From positions 354,007 through 418,006 of the forward strand of contig JAEPNY010000003.1 in NCBI GenBank assembly GCA_017643165.1: a stretch of DNA of 64,000 nucleotides, in the 5' to 3' direction. The number at the start of each line of letters is the position of its first letter. The stretch's first letter is position 1. The position numbers and the translations under genes were made by a program. The notes beneath the pieces were generated by a model. That model was given only the letters and a program-made list of their open reading frames with translations. It made no database searches and had not been told where the DNA came from. Origin of the DNA: Psychroserpens sp. (GTDB taxonomy: Bacteria; Bacteroidota; Bacteroidia; Flavobacteriales; Flavobacteriaceae). Shown piece by piece: positions 60,878 through 64,000 of this stretch.

Positions 60878-61822
60878 ATGTTAAACAGACGACACATTCG
60901 TATTAAAGTTATGCAAACGCTCTATGCTTCCCAAGGCAGTGAAAGTGATAACATTAAAACCAATGAAAAATTTCTACTTCAAAGTCTGAATAGTATGTAC
61001 GATCTTTTTTTAGCACAATTGTCTCTTCTTTTAGAGGTGCATAAAAAAGCAAAAGATCGCTTAGAAAAATCGCAACAAAAGTTATTAGCAACTCAAGAAG
61101 ATAAAAACCCAAATGCCAAATTTGTTAATAATGAGGTGCTTAAATTAATTAGCCTAAATGAAAACTTAAAAGGACTAATTGAGGATCAGAAAGCAAATCT
61201 TTGGTATCTAGATTTTGAATACGTGGAAGTTATCTATAAGGATATGCTGAAAAGCGATCTGTACAAAGATTATATGGCAACTAAAGTGTCTACATTTAAT
61301 GACGATAAAAATTTTGTGATTGATTTATTTACAGAAGTTATCGCTCCAAATGATAAGCTCTATGATTATTTCGAAGATAAACGTATAACGTGGTTAGACG
61401 ATCTTCCAGTTGTAAATACGGTTATTTTAAAACTTTTGAAAAAGGTGAAATCGACAACAAACGAAAATTTCTTTACACCTGAATTATTTAGAGATGTTGA
61501 AGACAAAGAGTTTGGTATCGATCTTCTTAAAAAGACTATTTTGAATCAGTTGCATTTCAACGAAGAAATTTCAGCAAAAACGAAAAATTGGGACGCAGAG
61601 CGCATTACACATATAGATACTGTATTAATGCAAATGGCTATTTGTGAGTTTCAGAAGTTTCCATCGATTCCAGTTAAAGTTACGATTAATGAATATCTTG
61701 AAATTGCTAAGGAATATTCCACGCCAAAAAGCAGTACGTTCATCAATGGTATCTTAGATAAAATAATTAAGGAATACTCGTCTAATGGTCAACTGAATAA
61801 AGTAGGAAGAGGATTACTCTAA
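60878..61822 (+). CDS. nusB: Transcription antitermination protein NusB
   Basis: NusB (314 aa) joins the rRNA antitermination complex with NusE/S10. The long N-terminal extension is normal in Bacteroidota (E. coli NusB is 139 aa). The NusB domain is at the C-terminus: RITHIDTVLMQMAICEF, then PVKVTINEYLEIAKEYSTPKSSTFINGILDKI. It starts with LNRRHIRIKVMQTLYA, the usual RNA-binding head. Confidence 0.95.
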   Translation: MLNRRHIRIKVMQTLYASQGSESDNIKTNEKFLLQSLNSMYDLFLAQLSLLLEVHKKAKDRLEKSQQKLLATQEDKNPNAKFVNNEVLKLISLNENLKGLIEDQKANLWYLDFEYVEVIYKDMLKSDLYKDYMATKVSTFNDDKNFVIDLFTEVIAPNDKLYDYFEDKRITWLDDLPVVNTVILKLLKKVKSTTNENFFTPELFRDVEDKEFGIDLLKKTILNQLHFNEEISAKTKNWDAERITHIDTVLMQMAICEFQKFPSIPVKVTINEYLEIAKEYSTPKSSTFINGILDKIIKEYSSNGQLNKVGRGLL

Positions 61823-61902
61823 ACCTACAGTTTTAAAGGGCCTAGACTGTTAATGTTTTGCTCTAAAGTTGGGCAAAAATTTTAATTAGTTCAAATAATT
61901 AG

Positions 61903-61910
61903 TACATTTG
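61903..61910 (+). promoter_or_regulatory. -7 element of the DUF1573 gene
   Basis: TACATTTG matches TAnnTTTG, 36 nt before the ATG at 61947. Confidence 0.6.
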
Positions 61911-61946
61911 GCTTCTCGAATCAAAAATTATTTAAAAATTATAGCA

Positions 61947-62447
61947 ATGAAAAAAGCAATTTTAGCGTTAAGCGCATTGTGTTTAGTAGCATTTACATCT
62001 TGTAAAGAAGATGCTACGAGTAAGATCAACTCTGAAAACGTAGCTGCAGCTGCTGAAAGAGATGCAAGTTCTGCGGATTTCCCAGTAATCACTTTTGAAG
62101 AAACTGAGCACGATTTCGGAACGATTGTAAACGGAACTCCAGTTGAAACTAAATTTAAATACACTAACACAGGAAAAACACCTTTAGTAGTAAGTAATAT
62201 CAAAAGTACTTGTGGATGTACCGTTCCTTCTGATTGGAATAGAAATCCGTTAGCACCAGGAGAATCTGCTGAATTTACTGTAAAGTTTAATGGTAAAGGC
62301 GCTAATCAGGTTCAAAAGACAGTAACATTAACTACCAACACAGAAAAAGGATCTGAAACTGTTAAGATTAAGGCTTTTGTTCAGCCAGATCCTAACGCTG
62401 CAAATAAAAAGGCAGGTACAGCTTCTATCCAACCTTTAGGAAAATAA
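61947..62447 (+). CDS. DUF1573 lipoprotein
   Basis: This 166-aa lipoprotein has the signal MKKAILALSALCLVAFTSC (lipobox FTSC). The DUF1573 Ig-like domain has FEETEHDFGTIVNGTPVET, KSTCGCTVPSDW and GESAEFTVKFNGKG. The start at 61947 is chosen for the signal peptide; the frame opens 13 codons earlier at a TTG inside the promoter box. Cell-envelope protein of unknown role, just before yajC. Confidence 0.92.
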   Translation: MKKAILALSALCLVAFTSCKEDATSKINSENVAAAAERDASSADFPVITFEETEHDFGTIVNGTPVETKFKYTNTGKTPLVVSNIKSTCGCTVPSDWNRNPLAPGESAEFTVKFNGKGANQVQKTVTLTTNTEKGSETVKIKAFVQPDPNAANKKAGTASIQPLGK

Positions 62448-62450
62448 TAT

Positions 62451-62741
62451 ATGGGAGAATTAGGTAATTTTTTACCATTTATTGCCATGTTTGCTGTGGT
62501 GTATTTCTTTATGATTGCACCGCAAATGAGACGTGCCAAAAAGGAAAAAGCTTTTGCCGCAGGTTTAAAACGTGGGGACAAAGTGGTTACTAAAAGCGGG
62601 ATGCACGGTAAAGTTGTAGATCTTAATGATAAAGACAACAGCTGTGTCATAGAAACCCTTGCAGGAAAAATTAAATTTGAACGTTCTGCGATCTCAATGG
62701 AGATTAGTCAAAAACTGAATGCACCTGCAAAAACAAAGTAG
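62451..62741 (+). CDS. yajC: Preprotein translocase accessory subunit YajC
   Basis: YajC (96 aa) assists SecDF at the Sec translocon. It has one membrane helix (FLPFIAMFAVVYFFMIAPQM, about 7-26), RRAKKEKAFAAGLKRGDKVVT and SGMHGKVVDLND. It starts 3 nt after the DUF1573 stop. Followed by a strong terminator. Confidence 0.95.
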   Translation: MGELGNFLPFIAMFAVVYFFMIAPQMRRAKKEKAFAAGLKRGDKVVTKSGMHGKVVDLNDKDNSCVIETLAGKIKFERSAISMEISQKLNAPAKTK

Positions 62742-62764
62742 TATCATACATTTATATAATAAAC

Positions 62765-62795
62765 AAACTCCGAAATTCGTTTCGGAGTTTTTTTT
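62765..62795 (+). terminator. Terminator of yajC
   Basis: Perfect 11-bp stem AAACTCCGAAA / TTTCGGAGTTT closed by a TTCG tetraloop and followed by five more T. Confidence 0.94.
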
Positions 62796-62801
62796 GTCTA
62801 C

Positions 62802-63401
62802 TTAACAGTTCTTGTATTTGTCATATAAACCCAGACCTTGCAAGATCATAGGTGTTATCTTTTCAATTCTTGAAAGTTTGGTAGCTTCTCGCTTTGCGCT
62901 GCTTACATGCTCGCAATATTCTCTCTGCTTTCCAGGAGTTAATGCTTTAAATGCATTTTGAAGCGCTGTGTCAGATTTAAAAACAGCTTTAAGTTCATCT
63001 GGCACCTCTACAGTTTTAGACTTCCGCTCTGGTTTAATCTCTTTACCTAGCCTTTGATTTTCTATGGCTTCTTTTACATAAGACAATACGGCTGATTCAT
63101 TAATATCATCGATAGACTTAAATCGCATTTGTCGTAATGCTTTCGTTTTATTTTCTTGAGCATTAATTAGTAAATTTTGTTCGTCTTTGAGAAATACGCC
63201 ATTAAAAAACCATACGCCGAAATGATTTTTAAAAGCCCCTAAACCAACAACATTCTTACCATCAAGTGCATATACAGGTGCACTCCATTTTATTGTTTCC
63301 TCTAATTCTGTTTTACTAATAATACTTCTGAGTAATTCCAGTGCTTCACCAAAATGGGAATTACGTTCTATATACTCATCTACCGAAGTTACTTTTGCCA
63401 T
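62802..63401 (-). CDS. YdeI/OmdA-type DUF1801 protein
   Basis: This 199-aa protein begins with a DUF1801 domain (about 20-115; ETIKWSAPVYALDGKNVVGLGAFKNHFGVWF) and ends with the OmdA-like helical domain (VPDELKAVFKSDTALQNAFKALTPGKQREYCEHV), the layout of bacterial YdeI-type proteins. Some relatives bind the outer-membrane protein OmpD or protect against antimicrobial peptides. Confidence 0.88.
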   Translation of the reverse strand: MAKVTSVDEYIERNSHFGEALELLRSIISKTELEETIKWSAPVYALDGKNVVGLGAFKNHFGVWFFNGVFLKDEQNLLINAQENKTKALRQMRFKSIDDINESAVLSYVKEAIENQRLGKEIKPERKSKTVEVPDELKAVFKSDTALQNAFKALTPGKQREYCEHVSSAKREATKLSRIEKITPMILQGLGLYDKYKNC

Positions 63402-63408
63402 AATTAAA

Positions 63409-64000
63409 TTATTTTGCCTTTTCAGCGGTTAACTCTGCAATCTTACATATTACCTCGGTTGCTTTTATCATGCTTTCAACCGGAACGTATTCGTATCTAC
63501 CATGAAAGTTATGTCCTCCAGCAAATATATTAGGGCATGGTAAACCTATATAACTTAGCTGAGAACCGTCGGTACCACCACGAATAGGTTTTATTAATGG
63601 TTCTATGTCAAGCGATTTCATGGCTTCTTCAGCAATATCTACAATGTGCATTACGGGTTCGACCTTTTCTTTCATATTGAAATACTGATCTTTAATTTCG
63701 ATATGTACCACGTCTTTGTTGTACTGGTTATTGATTTCATTGGTCAATTTCAGCATGGCTTCTTTACGTGCCTCGAAATGATCTTTATCATGGTCTCTAA
63801 TGATATATTGTAAAGTGGTTTCTTCAACTTTTCCCTCCATATGATGCAAATGGAAAAATCCTTGATAACCTTCCGTATGCTCTGGAGTTTCCATACGTGG
63901 TAAAGCGTTGATAAATTCAGTGGCGATATACATTGAATTTACCATTTTACCTTTAGCATATCCTGGATGTACAATTTTGCCTTTGACTGTTACCTTAGCT
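63409..64000 (-). CDS. pepT: Peptidase T (tripeptide aminopeptidase), C-terminal part; truncated by the window edge
   Basis: The frame stays open to base 64000 and continues beyond. The visible 196 residues include the PepT phrase [14 protein letters not shown] (just inside the edge), [21 protein letters not shown], then [39 protein letters not shown], which carries the zinc-ligand His and the di-zinc pattern of the M20 PepT family. PepT removes N-terminal residues from tripeptides. A full PepT is about 410 aa, so roughly half lies outside. Confidence 0.93.
   Translation of the reverse strand, partial: AKVTVKGKIVHPGYAKGKMVNSMYIATEFINALPRMETPEHTEGYQGFFHLHHMEGKVEETTLQYIIRDHDKDHFEARKEAMLKLTNEINNQYNKDVVHIEIKDQYFNMKEKVEPVMHIVDIAEEAMKSLDIEPLIKPIRGGTDGSQLSYIGLPCPNIFAGGHNFHGRYEYVPVESMIKATEVICKIAELTAEKAK

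Noticed and set aside
1-64000. tRNA, rRNA, prophage or integrated element
   Set aside because: No cloverleaf-like or rRNA sequence, integrase, transposase or att-type direct repeat was noticed on either strand; a tRNAscan or Infernal run would be the decisive test.

Overview
The window reads as chromosomal DNA of a marine-type member of the Flavobacteriaceae (Bacteroidota). Three lines of evidence point there. The DNA is AT-rich. Promoters carry the Bacteroidota sigma-A -7 element TAnnTTTG, mostly without Shine-Dalgarno sequences. The gene content is typical of the group: type IX secretion (T9SS) cargo with gliding-type C-terminal domains, DUF6268, DUF5606, DUF3276, DUF1573, a PPK2 kinase and an N-terminally extended NusB. 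I see no rRNA, tRNA, CRISPR array, prophage or insertion sequence.

Layout. 1-7.9 kb (+): an MscS channel, an outer-membrane barrel, a sigma-54 activator without a DNA-binding domain, PPK2, an M28 peptidase, an exported DinB-like protein, a VOC protein and a carboxypeptidase-regulatory-domain surface protein. 7.9-13.1 kb: lysA, sucC, an APS/PAPS reductase, a DUF1456 protein, an esterase and a TerB-like protein. 13.1-28.9 kb (-): uvrB and a four-gene island of large T9SS type-B cargo proteins (776, 1893, 613 and 1147 aa) built from one shared cysteine-bounded module. 29-35 kb (-): an ABC exporter pair, a HupE/UreJ protein, and an apparent operon cca, GNAT, ctaA-type heme A synthase and pRiA4b-like protein. 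35-40.3 kb: a surface-glycan (LPS/LOS core-like) cluster with a GT52-like enzyme, three GT2 enzymes, a Kdo-kinase-like protein and a GT9 enzyme. 40.3-44 kb: dapD, a non-coding tandem array, then ruvX, def, DUF5606 and mazG. 44-49.4 kb: small accessory genes, including three tiny proteins of 53-61 aa. 49.5-54.7 kb: an AraC regulator with DUF5367, DUF1772 and NmrA genes, then a PLP decarboxylase, a thioredoxin-fold protein and a CsaA-like protein. 54.7-64 kb: an M14 peptidase, DUF3276, an ABC exporter, leucine-type dehydrogenase, nusB, DUF1573, yajC, a YdeI-like protein and the C-terminal half of pepT.

How the parts fit: dapD and lysA both serve lysine/diaminopimelate synthesis. The glycan cluster probably builds and phosphorylates the lipid A-core oligosaccharide. 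The T9SS island exports large, possibly calcium-binding, adhesin-like proteins. ruvX-def-DUF5606-mazG and nusB-DUF1573-yajC are housekeeping groups.

The most unusual signals are non-coding. Between dapD and ruvX lie three tandem, sequence-related units of about 120-150 nt, each closed by a perfect intrinsic terminator. A chain of four stem-loops ending in a terminator follows mazG. Two divergent promoters in the glycan cluster are built from almost the same palindrome. In the 1893-aa protein, a three-module block is duplicated with exactly the same length (837 nt).
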